From an uncultured Eubacteriales bacterium (GTDB lineage Bacteria; Bacillota; Clostridia; Lachnospirales; Lachnospiraceae), in assembly GCA_900315425.1 (NCBI GenBank), contig OMZA01000003.1, positions 1 through 64,000 of the forward strand: a stretch of DNA of 64,000 nucleotides. The letters run 5' to 3'. Position 1 is the stretch's first letter, and each line of letters opens with the position of its first letter. A program made the position numbers and the translations under genes. The notes under the pieces were generated by a model. That model ran no database searches and had not been told where the DNA came from. It saw nothing but the letters and a program-made list of their open reading frames with translations. Positions 32,807 through 41,312 of this stretch are shown piece after piece.

Positions 32807-34786
32807 ATGAAAACTTCTATTTTGAATTTAATTAAATTTTTAATAATTATAGTATTAGTTAATGTTGTTATGATATTTAATCCAAAAGAAATATATGCAA
32901 CAGATAATACTTATGTATCAGGTTTACAAACCTACCAATATACAATTAATACAGATAATACTGTAAATATAACCGGATATGAAGGTAGTGAATATGTAGT
33001 TAATATCCCTCAAAAAATAAATAATATGAATGTGGTGAGTATTGATAACTACGCATTTCAAAATGCCACTAGAATGCAACAGATATCCATACCTTCAACT
33101 GTTACAAGCATAGGGGATTATGCATTTTTAGGATGCTATAGTTTGGAATGTATAAATATTCCGGAATCAGTATCAAAAATAAATAGTCATACATTTTCAG
33201 GATGTTTATCATTAGAAGAGATAAATATGCCGGAAAGCATTACAGACATTGGCTCGTATGCCTTTGAAAAATGTGTTTCTCTGATAAATATAAATATCCC
33301 CCAAAGTATAACATATATTGGAGAAGGCGCATTTAAAGATTGTTATAACTTGGAATCCATTGAATTACCAGATGGAATAAGCAGTATAAGTAGATATACT
33401 TTTTTGAACTGTGAAAATATAAGGACGTTAAATATACCTGAGAATATAAATGAAATTGGGGATTATGCATTTCGTAACTGTTATAAATTGAATGATATTG
33501 TTTTACCTGATTGTATAGATACAATTTCTCAGGGGATGTTTTATAATTGTGAATCTCTGGAAAATATAGTATTTCCAAAGGAAACTACTTGTGTAGAGGC
33601 TTATGCTTTCTTCTCATGTAAAAGCCTTAGTTCTATAAAAATAAATGAAAAATGTACTTATATTGGGGATGTTGCCTTTGGAAAATGTATCAATCTTCAA
33701 TCGGTGGAGATTCCTAATACTATATATGATTTAGGGGATTTGGTTTTTAGCAATATAAATAATTTGGTTATATACGGATATTGTAACACAGTAGTTGAAA
33801 GATATAGCAACACTTACGGCTTAAAATTTGTAGCTTTAGATGAAGTAGATACAAAGGATGTTACTTTATCATACGCATCTCATGTTCAGACTTATGGTTG
33901 GCAGAAAAGTGTAAGTGACAAAAAAATATCAGGTACATTAAATGAAGCCAAGAGATTAGAAGGAATCGTCATTAGTGTGCAGGGTAATGAGAAGCTTGGT
34001 ATTCAATATACAACTCACTGTCAAAGTTATGGATGGCTTCCTTGGTCATGTAATGGAGAAGTGAATGGAACCTCAGGAGAATCCAAGAGATTAGAGGCTA
34101 TAAAGATACAGTTAACAGGGGAGGAAGCAGATTTATATGACATATATTACAGAGTTCATGTTCAATCCTTTGGTTGGCTTAACTGGGCAAAAAACGGTGA
34201 AGCAGCAGGTACTGCCGGATATTCAAAACGTTTAGAAGCTATTCAGATAATCATAATTAAAAAGGGACATGCAGCACCTGAAAAGACCTATTACAAATTA
34301 AGCTCTACAAATGATAGTGCTTATATTTATACCACGGGAGGTAGTAATCCTAAGGTGGAAGGCGCTGACAAGATAAATGTTTGGTATAGAGCTTATGTAC
34401 AAGGTGCTGGCTGGCAGGAATGGAAATGGAACGGAAAAACATCAGGAACTTCAGGAAAAGGTTTAAGAATAGAATCTATTCAATTAAAGCTTACCAATAA
34501 CATTTATGGAGGAACTATAATATACAGAGTCCATATGCAAAATTATGGATGGTTGGATTATGTAGAAGATGGAACTGAATGTGGATATAAAGGAAAAGGT
34601 AAAAGAATCGAGGCCATTAACATTGCTTTGAATGGAGAAATTGCAAAGCATTATAATATAGTTTACAGAACTCATGTTCAAAATTATGGATGGATGGAAT
34701 GGGTATCTAATGGAAAATTATCAGGTACAACGGGAAAAGCAAAAAGAATTGAAGCATATAAAGTGAAATTGGAGGATAAAGTTTGA
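32807..34786 (+). CDS. Secreted BspA-type LRR and ChW-repeat protein
   Basis: A 659-residue surface protein. A signal peptide (about 1-31, ending in the region KEIYATDN) leads into 11 or so LRR_5/BspA-type leucine-rich repeats (about 50-345) with the pattern I.IP.SVT.IGDYAFLGCYSL. Six ChW repeats follow (about 350-655), e.g. RVHVQSFGWLNW and THVQNYGWMEW; a short threonine/serine-rich break separates the third and fourth. There is no LPXTG motif or SLH domain, so its anchoring is unclear. The ChW units closely match those of the gene upstream. Function is likely binding or adhesion. The ribosome site is weak. Confidence 0.85.
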   Translation: MKTSILNLIKFLIIIVLVNVVMIFNPKEIYATDNTYVSGLQTYQYTINTDNTVNITGYEGSEYVVNIPQKINNMNVVSIDNYAFQNATRMQQISIPSTVTSIGDYAFLGCYSLECINIPESVSKINSHTFSGCLSLEEINMPESITDIGSYAFEKCVSLININIPQSITYIGEGAFKDCYNLESIELPDGISSISRYTFLNCENIRTLNIPENINEIGDYAFRNCYKLNDIVLPDCIDTISQGMFYNCESLENIVFPKETTCVEAYAFFSCKSLSSIKINEKCTYIGDVAFGKCINLQSVEIPNTIYDLGDLVFSNINNLVIYGYCNTVVERYSNTYGLKFVALDEVDTKDVTLSYASHVQTYGWQKSVSDKKISGTLNEAKRLEGIVISVQGNEKLGIQYTTHCQSYGWLPWSCNGEVNGTSGESKRLEAIKIQLTGEEADLYDIYYRVHVQSFGWLNWAKNGEAAGTAGYSKRLEAIQIIIIKKGHAAPEKTYYKLSSTNDSAYIYTTGGSNPKVEGADKINVWYRAYVQGAGWQEWKWNGKTSGTSGKGLRIESIQLKLTNNIYGGTIIYRVHMQNYGWLDYVEDGTECGYKGKGKRIEAINIALNGEIAKHYNIVYRTHVQNYGWMEWVSNGKLSGTTGKAKRIEAYKVKLEDKV

Positions 34787-35304
34787 GTGGATTTTTATAT
34801 TTAATAATAACATTAGCTGTTGTCTTCACATTTATAATAGTAAATGGGAAGGCAAAAGATAATGCAAAAAGAGGTTGGGATTACAATTTATATATAATAA
34901 TTCAGGGAGTTGTCAGCTTTGCAGGAATACTAATTATTTTAATTAGTTGCGTTATAGGTCATAAAAGTCTTTATATAATTATTCCTTTTGGAGTTATCTA
35001 CATGATGTTGCCGGTGTTTGTTTATCGTATAAGCAAGGAAGCAGATAGAGAACGAATAAGGGAAAATGCAATGCTTAACAGATTACAAACTATACGCAAT
35101 CAAAAAAATAAGGAAAACGATGATGAAGATAAATTGTTTGAAGCAGATGAAAAGATGTTTGATAACACAGAGATAAATGAGAATAAATCTGATGATTTGG
35201 ATAAACAGATTGCAGATGTTAAAAAGATTAAAGAGTTATTCGATGCCGGAATTCTTTCAGAAGAAGAATTTAATAAAAAGAAAAAAGAAATTATGAAATT
35301 ATAA
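34783..35304 (+). CDS. Membrane protein with C-terminal SHOCT domain
   Basis: A 173-residue protein with three membrane helices (about 3-20, 34-56, 64-84), an acidic middle and a C-terminal SHOCT domain, QIADVKKIKELFDAGILSEEEFNKKKKEIM. SHOCT is a short helical module at the ends of many bacterial proteins, probably for oligomerisation. The start is TTG, overlapping the previous stop codon (TTGA), with GGAGG 8 bases upstream. It is the last gene of the rhamnosidase-ChW cluster. The same SHOCT sequence ends the SPFH protein at 47128-48240. Confidence 0.75.
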   Translation: MSGFLYLIITLAVVFTFIIVNGKAKDNAKRGWDYNLYIIIQGVVSFAGILIILISCVIGHKSLYIIIPFGVIYMMLPVFVYRISKEADRERIRENAMLNRLQTIRNQKNKENDDEDKLFEADEKMFDNTEINENKSDDLDKQIADVKKIKELFDAGILSEEEFNKKKKEIMKL

Positions 35305-35364
35305 TAATTGGAAATGAAGTGAAAAGAGAAGAAACATTTAATGCCCTAGATTATATAAAATAGT

Positions 35365-35392
35365 TTGATTAAATTATAAAAATATGTATAAT
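35365..35392 (+). promoter_or_regulatory. Sigma-A promoter of first lipoprotein gene
   Basis: TTGATT (35365-35370) and TATAAT (35387-35392) are 16 bases apart, 54 bases before the ATG. Confidence 0.7.
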
Positions 35393-35446
35393 ATTTACTT
35401 GTGTGGTTAAACACAAAAAAAATATAAATGCTTAGGAGGATTAATA

Positions 35447-36340
35447 ATGAGAAGAAAAATCGCATTAATTTTATCAACCACAATGATTTTAACATCTGTT
35501 CTTACAGGATGTACAAAGGATTCGGGAGATGGAAAATCATCTTCTTCAAAAGGAGGAAAATATAAGACTGCAAAAGAACTTGTTGAAGCTTATGTTGAAT
35601 CAGATCAAGATAATATGAAAATGAATATGGATCTTGATTTAAATGTAGTTATGAGTTCTGAAGGAACAGAGTTTGAAATTCCTGTTACTCTTGACGGAGA
35701 TATTGATGTTGCAGGTGATGCATACCACGGAAATATGAATATGACAATGGAGATGATGGGTCAGTCTCAGGAAATGTCATACGAAATGTATTCAGCTAAA
35801 GACGGAGATGAGACAATTGTTTATACATATGATGAAAATAGTGATAAATGGTCAAAAACTTCAAATGAAGCTGTTGCAGTTGATGCATCTGCAATTGATA
35901 AAATGTTAGAAAGTGATGCATTAAACAAGGCAGATTTATCTTTCAAAAATAACGAATATACAGTAAAAGTTTCTATAGGTGATATTATGGAAAGTGCAAA
36001 TGTTGAAGATAAGATTTCTGAATATTCTGATTCATTATCATCAATGGGACTTGATGAGGACATGGTAAAAGAAATAATTGATGCATTATCAGACAGTAAT
36101 ATGGTTTATGTATTTGATGAAGATCTTAATCTTACAAAAATAAGCATTAAAGATATGAAGTATGAAACAACTATTGATCAGGACGGATATACAATGGATT
36201 TATCAATGGAACTTAAATTGACAATTAAATGTTCTGATTTCGGAAAAGTATCTGAGGATGATGTTACAGTTCCAGATGAAGTTGTTAAAGAAGCAGTTGA
36301 AGCTGATATGAATGATCTTCTTGAAGAGAACATGTATTAA
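35447..36340 (+). CDS. Lipoprotein, shorter copy of a duplicated pair
   Basis: A 297-residue lipoprotein. The signal peptide MRRKIALILSTTMILTSVLTGC ends in a lipobox with Cys22 as the lipidated residue. A serine/lysine linker leads to an acidic, beta-rich domain (KTAKELVEAYVESDQDNMKMNMDLDLNVVM) reminiscent of lipoproteins with LolA/LppX-like half-barrels; that fold is inferred. Residues 1-265 align with the next gene end to end, so this is a tandem duplication. It has its own promoter, AGGAGG site and terminator. Function unknown. Confidence 0.75.
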   Translation: MRRKIALILSTTMILTSVLTGCTKDSGDGKSSSSKGGKYKTAKELVEAYVESDQDNMKMNMDLDLNVVMSSEGTEFEIPVTLDGDIDVAGDAYHGNMNMTMEMMGQSQEMSYEMYSAKDGDETIVYTYDENSDKWSKTSNEAVAVDASAIDKMLESDALNKADLSFKNNEYTVKVSIGDIMESANVEDKISEYSDSLSSMGLDEDMVKEIIDALSDSNMVYVFDEDLNLTKISIKDMKYETTIDQDGYTMDLSMELKLTIKCSDFGKVSEDDVTVPDEVVKEAVEADMNDLLEENMY

Positions 36341-36350
36341 TAAGTATTTT

Positions 36351-36380
36351 ACAGGCTGTATTATTACAGCCTGTTTTTTT
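36351..36380 (+). terminator. Terminator after first lipoprotein gene
   Basis: ACAGGCTGTA and TACAGCCTGT pair perfectly and are followed by seven T. Confidence 0.9.
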
Positions 36381-36394
36381 ATGGTGTGAAATAG

Positions 36395-36423
36395 TTGGAT
36401 TATAGCTTTTAATAATGTATAAT
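36395..36423 (+). promoter_or_regulatory. Sigma-A promoter of second lipoprotein gene
   Basis: TTGGAT (36395-36400) and TATAAT (36418-36423) with 17 bases between. The pair therefore forms two separate units, not one operon. Confidence 0.72.
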
Positions 36424-36473
36424 GTAAGTGTATGTTTTTAACTATAAATAATTAAAATTAGGAGGAGAAAATT

Positions 36474-37928
36474 ATGAAACGAAAACTTGCAATAATTTTA
36501 TCAACCACAATGATTTTAACATCAGCTTTAACAGGATGTACTAAGGATTCAGGAGACGAAGGCTCGTCTTCATCATCTTCAAAGGGTGGAAAGTATAAGA
36601 AAGCTGAAGATCTTATTGAAGCCTATACTAAAGAAGATCATGACAACATGAAGATGAATATGGATCTTGGAGTTAATGCTGTTATATCATCAGATGGCAC
36701 AGAGTTTGAAATTCCAGCCACTCTCAAAGGTGATATGGAGGTTGCTAAAGAAGCTAGCCATGGTAACATGGAAATGAGTGTGGAATTCATGGGTGAGTCT
36801 CAGAAAATGTCATATGAAATGTATACAGTGAAGGATGGAAAAGATACAGTAGTTTACACATGCGATAAGGAAACTGACGAGTGGACAAAATCCTCTAGTG
36901 ATGGTGTATCTATAGATGTTTCGGCACTTAATGAGATTTTAGAAAATGACGCTTTTAAAGATGCAGATCTTTCTTACAAGAAAGGTGAATATACAATGAC
37001 TGTATCAATTGAAGAACTTTTAGAAAGCAAAGATATTAAAGATAAGATATCTGATTTATCAGATTCAGTGTCATCATTAGGAATTGATGAAGATACGGTG
37101 AATGATATGATAAAGTCAGCAGCTGATAGCGAAATGGTTTATGTATTTGATGATGATCTTAATATGACAAAGTTTACTATCAAAGATATGAAGCTTAAAA
37201 CAAGTATGGAACAAGACGGGTATTCAATGGATATAGAAGTGGAATTAAATGCTACAGTTGAGTGTTCTGATTTTGGAAAAGTTGACGAGGACGATGTTAA
37301 AGTTCCTGATGAAGTAGTTGATGAAGCATCTGAAAGTAGTTCAGAAAGCTTTGATGACATCCTTGACGCAGGAGATGCAGATGATGCAGATGATGAATCA
37401 GATGATGACGATGACTACATAGTAAATGATGATGTTGATAGATCAGATTTTAAAGCTAAAGAAGACGTACTTGGCTCAATAGACGGAAAAACTCTTAGTG
37501 TTGATTCTAAGTGGGATGATACATTTGGTAAAGCTGGATTTGAATTTGATTCAGATGAAGAGGAGTATACAATTTCTGCTTCTAGCGATGATTATGAAAG
37601 TGTTTATTTACACATTTATGGTCTAGATTGGGACGAAGAGATTGTTAAAGTAGAAGACATTAAGAAAGATGGCATGGGTGGATACAGTATTGATGTTTCA
37701 TGGGCTGAGGATAAACCAGAAATGACTTGGAACGGCTTGACATGGGGCGCATCTGCAGAAGATATTGTAAAAGCATATGGAGAACCTGATTACAAATATG
37801 AAGGTTCAATGTATGATACATATGAATATAGTACGTTACCTGATATAGATTCAACCATTGAATTTTACGTATATCATGATGATGAATATGATTCGGGACT
37901 TCAGCAGGTAGATGTTGATTTTGAATAA
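36474..37928 (+). CDS. Lipoprotein, longer copy with an added C-terminal domain
   Basis: A 484-residue lipoprotein with a signal peptide almost identical to its neighbour's (lipobox LTGC, Cys22). Residues 1-285 repeat the domain of the preceding gene. A very acidic linker (about 295-320, DAGDADDADDESDDDDD) joins a second domain that includes KVEDIKKDGMGGYSIDVSW and LTWGASAEDIVKAYGEPDYKYEG. The GASAEDIVKAYGEP motif resembles small domains that begin ...G.s.eeV...yG.P in surface lipoproteins. Function unknown. AGGAGG site and own promoter and terminator. Confidence 0.75.
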   Translation: MKRKLAIILSTTMILTSALTGCTKDSGDEGSSSSSSKGGKYKKAEDLIEAYTKEDHDNMKMNMDLGVNAVISSDGTEFEIPATLKGDMEVAKEASHGNMEMSVEFMGESQKMSYEMYTVKDGKDTVVYTCDKETDEWTKSSSDGVSIDVSALNEILENDAFKDADLSYKKGEYTMTVSIEELLESKDIKDKISDLSDSVSSLGIDEDTVNDMIKSAADSEMVYVFDDDLNMTKFTIKDMKLKTSMEQDGYSMDIEVELNATVECSDFGKVDEDDVKVPDEVVDEASESSSESFDDILDAGDADDADDESDDDDDYIVNDDVDRSDFKAKEDVLGSIDGKTLSVDSKWDDTFGKAGFEFDSDEEEYTISASSDDYESVYLHIYGLDWDEEIVKVEDIKKDGMGGYSIDVSWAEDKPEMTWNGLTWGASAEDIVKAYGEPDYKYEGSMYDTYEYSTLPDIDSTIEFYVYHDDEYDSGLQQVDVDFE

Positions 37929-37950
37929 AAATAATAAATGTAATTTTACT

Positions 37951-37988
37951 CCAGGCTGCCATTGCGTAGCCTGGTTTTATTATTTTTT
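37951..37988 (+). terminator. Terminator after second lipoprotein gene
   Basis: CCAGGCT pairs with AGCCTGG across a 10-base loop (37951-37974), followed by TTTTATTATTTTTT. Confidence 0.85.
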
Positions 37989-38002
37989 AATGAGGTGATC
38001 CG

Positions 38003-38923
38003 TTGGATAGAAGAAAAATATTTATTTATATAATTATTGTTATTATTCTTATATGGTTAGGAAAAATTTATTTTAAAGATACTCCGGCTAAAAAAGAAAC
38101 AAATGAAAACGAGACTACAGTTGTTAGTTACAATACAAAAGACAGTTATGCAGAATCAGATAATAACAATAATGATGATTATCTAAATGCAACAACTATA
38201 CAAAGTCAGGTTATAGATGCTATTGAAAGATATGAAAAATTAAATGATTCGCTATTACGTAAAGGGGAATCACTATCATTTACATTTGATGAAGATGGGA
38301 ATAATACTATTTCGGATGAAGAATTCAGTAAAATTGTAAATAGATATGTTTCAGCTCAAGTTGAAAGTACTGAAACACCTGGAACATTTGCTAATATAAG
38401 TATTTCTTATTATGATGATTATGTTGTACAGGTTAAGTTAGGTTCAGCTTTTGTAGGTGGTGAAGAAGTATCCGAAGAAACGACAGAAGAACAGGAAGCC
38501 CAAGAAGAAACGAAGAAAGATTTTTTTGCTGAAAAGAATGCGAAGCTGGATATGGAAAATGCAACTACATTACAAGCACAGATTTATAATTGTATAGATT
38601 TGTATGAATCAGAGGAAAAGCAAGAACTTATGAAAAATGGTACAAGGCTTTCGTTTGGGTTTAATGAAAAAGGAAAAGCTGATGTAAGTATAAAAGAGTT
38701 TAAAAATATAATAGAAAAAAATGTTACTGTAGAAACAGAAAGCAAAGAGTTAGAAGAAAATTATGCAGTTGTAAACATTTTGAAAAACAACGATAAATAT
38801 AGTGTGTCAGTAACTATTGGTAATGCTATAGCATATTCGGAGACGGAGAGTTCAGGAGATACAGCATCAGAAGAAGAGACAACGATTAAAAGAAATATTA
38901 AACCAAGCTCAGGTGTGAGTTGA
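38003..38923 (+). CDS. Membrane-anchored protein with two pilin-like domains
   Basis: A 306-residue protein: one N-terminal membrane helix (about 6-24) and two repeats of about 95 residues (61-151 and 185-279) joined by an acidic linker. Each repeat begins ATTIQSQVIDAIERYE or ATTLQAQIYNCIDLYE and ends VVQVKLGSA or KYSVSVTIGNA. By eye this matches the globular part of the pilin at 3091-3540 (QLQTAITDYE ... IVNDNVTN ... KYTITVTVGN), but the prepilin leader GFSLIE is missing. So it seems to display two headless pilin-like domains on a plain anchor. The start is TTG with GAGGTGAT upstream. The relation to pilins is inference from motif order. Confidence 0.65.
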   Translation: MDRRKIFIYIIIVIILIWLGKIYFKDTPAKKETNENETTVVSYNTKDSYAESDNNNNDDYLNATTIQSQVIDAIERYEKLNDSLLRKGESLSFTFDEDGNNTISDEEFSKIVNRYVSAQVESTETPGTFANISISYYDDYVVQVKLGSAFVGGEEVSEETTEEQEAQEETKKDFFAEKNAKLDMENATTLQAQIYNCIDLYESEEKQELMKNGTRLSFGFNEKGKADVSIKEFKNIIEKNVTVETESKELEENYAVVNILKNNDKYSVSVTIGNAIAYSETESSGDTASEEETTIKRNIKPSSGVS

Positions 38924-38930
38924 TAAGTAT

Positions 38931-38962
38931 AAAAAATCACCACTCATAGGTGGTGATTTTTA
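38931..38962. terminator. Bidirectional terminator between 38003 gene and ssrA
   Basis: AAAAATCACCAC... and ...GGTGGTGATTTTT form a stem with A run before and T run after, so it can stop both the rightward gene and the leftward tmRNA. Confidence 0.85.
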
Positions 38963-38975
38963 TTTGAAAAATAAG

Positions 38976-39321
38976 TGGAGCTGAGGGGAATCGAACCCCT
39001 GTCCGAAATCCTATTCATAAGAACTTCTTCCATCACAGTCAATATTTTAAGTTTCCCTCATATCTACTCGTATTGACACGATTAAATATTTAGTAGCTTC
39101 ATATATCTTCTTTCTACTCAAAGCTTTGTAAAAAGAGTGCCCCGCTGGTTTGATGCTGGGTCCGTCAATCACGGGAGAATCGGCGGTCAGCAAGCTGCAA
39201 TTAGGCAGCTACTGCTAAATTATTGTTAGCGTTTAATTTTAAATTTCTAAGTTTTTACGTGGGCCTAGTCCACGGATGGCTATTCAAACTTCAAGAACCC
39301 CGTCGAAACCAGTACAACCCC
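38976..39321 (-). ncRNA. ssrA: tmRNA (transfer-messenger RNA)
   Basis: The minus strand starts GGGGTTGTACTGGTTTCGAC, the typical tmRNA 5' end, and ends with the T arm GGGGTTCGATTCCCC and acceptor CAGCTCC plus A. The 5' and 3' ends pair as a seven-base acceptor stem with G-U pairs. The CCA tail is not encoded. The 346-nt length is usual. It frees stalled ribosomes with SmpB (28907-29374) and marks the product for degradation. Its promoter is at 39345-39373. Confidence 0.95.
39201..39230 (-). other. tmRNA tag-peptide reading frame
   Basis: The resume codon GCT at 39230 opens ANNNLAVAA followed by TAA. With the alanine carried by tmRNA the tag is AANNNLAVAA. The LAVAA end matches the degron read by ClpXP-type proteases. 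Confidence 0.9.
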
Positions 39322-39344
39322 AGGTTTATACCGGATGTGTATAT

Positions 39345-39373
39345 ATGATAACCTTTTTAATTATTAAAGTCAA
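39345..39373 (-). promoter_or_regulatory. Sigma-A promoter of ssrA
   Basis: Minus-strand TTGACT (39368-39373) and TATCAT (39345-39350) are exactly 17 bases apart; the mature 5' end lies 23 bases beyond, so a short 5' precursor must be trimmed. Confidence 0.8.
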
Positions 39374-39448
39374 ATAATAAAAATAAAGTTCGTTTTGATT
39401 GTTTTATGCTATAATGTATAAGGATAATATACAAATGAGGCTATGGAT

Positions 39449-41284
39449 ATGAAGAGAATAAAAAATGTTTTTTTAATGTTATCTTATAATCTGGATATAC
39501 TTGTAAGATTTATTATAATTTATAATTTTTTATATCTTTTATTTTCGAGAATTGTTTTTAGTTTTGTTTTAAGATTTATAATTAATGTTAGTGGATTTAA
39601 ATATATTACAAAATCTAATTACAAAGAGTTCTTCGTACATCCAATGACTATAACTTTTGCAGTTGTTGTTATGTTGTTTTTGTCAATTTTCTTTTTTATA
39701 GAGATTGTGGCCATCATGTATATTTTGGATCAATCTTTTCAAAGAAGTAGGACATCATTAAGAAGAGTTATAGTTTATTGCTTGAAGAATTTATTAAGGG
39801 TTTTAGCACCTTTTAATATAATTGCATTGTTTGTTATTCTATTTACAATATTATATCCCGGATTTGGAGTCGCTACAGACTTTTTTGGATCCTTTAATCT
39901 TCCGGGAATATTGGCAAAGTATTTAGATGCTATTATAAATTTAAGATTATTTCTAGTTGTTTTATGGGTATTAATGATCGCTCTTTTCTTTAGATGGATG
40001 TATTCAATGAATTATTATCTAACAGAAAAGAAGAATTTTATAAAATCCATGCACATGAGTGCCAAATTAAGAAAAGGCAATAGAATAAAAGATATTTTAT
40101 TTATATTGATTTCGATTGTATTGATAACTGTTGTGTTCGTGGCATTTATAGCATTATTTGTTTTAATTATAGTGGTTATACAAAATTTTATAAAAGATTA
40201 CTATATGGCAAAGTCCATAATATCATCTATATTGGTTGCATTATCAATTTTAGTATCAATTATATATATGTCACTAAGCTTTCCAATTATATGCGCGATT
40301 ATCACATCTTTGTATTACGATAAAGTTACTAATGAAGACAACGAATATCATCATTTACCTGCAGACAATATGGTTATGTCTAAAAAATTAAAAAAGTTTA
40401 GAATTCTAATTTTGGGATTTGCAGGTGTGATTGCAATTGCAGGTTTGACATTCTATTTCAATGGAATGCAAAAAGGTGAGTATTCACTAAAAATAAGTCA
40501 TGTTAGAAATATTGAGATATCAGCACATAGAGGTGGAATGGCTACAAGGCCTGAGAATACCATGGTTGCTTTTAAAAATGCATATAAACAAGGAGCCGAC
40601 TGGATTGAAATAGATGTTCAACAGAGTAAAGACGGCGTTTTATATATAATGCATGATTATAATTTTAAGAGAACAACCGGGGTAAATAAAAAAGCATGGG
40701 AACTCACTTGGGAAGAGATTCGAGAATTAGATGCAGGGTCTTATTTCAGTGATAAATATGAAGGTGAGAAAATTCCTTCTTTGGAAGCAGTTATAATATA
40801 TGCAAAGAAAAAAGGAATTGGATTAAACATTGAGTTAAAAGCGAATAAACATAATGTGAATTATGAAGAGTCTGTAGTTGAGTTGATAAATAAATATGAT
40901 TTTGCAGATCAGTGTGTTGTAACATCCCAGAAATATAGTCTTGTAAAAAATGTGAAAAAGCTTGACCCTAATATTGATACAGTATATGTTATGAGTATTG
41001 CATTGGGAAATATTGAAAAATTTAAATATGCAGACGCATTTAGTATTAACCAGTTTTTTGCAACGAAAGATATAGTTGACAGAATGCATAGTTACGGAAA
41101 AGAAGTCTACGTTTGGACAGTGGATGATACTGAAGACATCGATAAAATGATTGGACTTGGAGTTGATAATATAGTTACAAATGATGTAGATTTAGTTAAA
41201 AGTAGAATAAATAAAAGCAAGACTAGTAATATTATTGTAGATATATATTATAAACTTGCCGAATTCTTTTATAGAGTAAATTAA
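39449..41284 (+). CDS. Membrane-bound glycerophosphodiester phosphodiesterase
   Basis: A 611-residue protein in two parts. Residues 1-340 contain about eight membrane helices and match the membrane domain found before some GDPD enzymes. Residues 350-605 are a GDPD TIM barrel: ISAHRGGMATRPENTMVAF with the catalytic histidine and arginine, WIEIDVQQSKDG with the metal-binding acidic pair, MHDYNFKRTTG with the second histidine, and a final EVYVWTVDD and GVDNIVTND. It hydrolyses glycerophosphodiesters or related polymers such as teichoic acid parts, outside or at the membrane. The ATG at 39449 has better spacing from GAGG than the one at 39443. Confidence 0.9.
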   Translation: MKRIKNVFLMLSYNLDILVRFIIIYNFLYLLFSRIVFSFVLRFIINVSGFKYITKSNYKEFFVHPMTITFAVVVMLFLSIFFFIEIVAIMYILDQSFQRSRTSLRRVIVYCLKNLLRVLAPFNIIALFVILFTILYPGFGVATDFFGSFNLPGILAKYLDAIINLRLFLVVLWVLMIALFFRWMYSMNYYLTEKKNFIKSMHMSAKLRKGNRIKDILFILISIVLITVVFVAFIALFVLIIVVIQNFIKDYYMAKSIISSILVALSILVSIIYMSLSFPIICAIITSLYYDKVTNEDNEYHHLPADNMVMSKKLKKFRILILGFAGVIAIAGLTFYFNGMQKGEYSLKISHVRNIEISAHRGGMATRPENTMVAFKNAYKQGADWIEIDVQQSKDGVLYIMHDYNFKRTTGVNKKAWELTWEEIRELDAGSYFSDKYEGEKIPSLEAVIIYAKKKGIGLNIELKANKHNVNYEESVVELINKYDFADQCVVTSQKYSLVKNVKKLDPNIDTVYVMSIALGNIEKFKYADAFSINQFFATKDIVDRMHSYGKEVYVWTVDDTEDIDKMIGLGVDNIVTNDVDLVKSRINKSKTSNIIVDIYYKLAEFFYRVN

Positions 41285-41312
41285 TTATGTTTTTATTTTG
41301 GAGGATAGTATT

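Noticed and set aside
38976-39321. tRNA gene at the left end of this interval
   Set aside because: The T arm and acceptor belong to tmRNA; there is no anticodon arm next to them.
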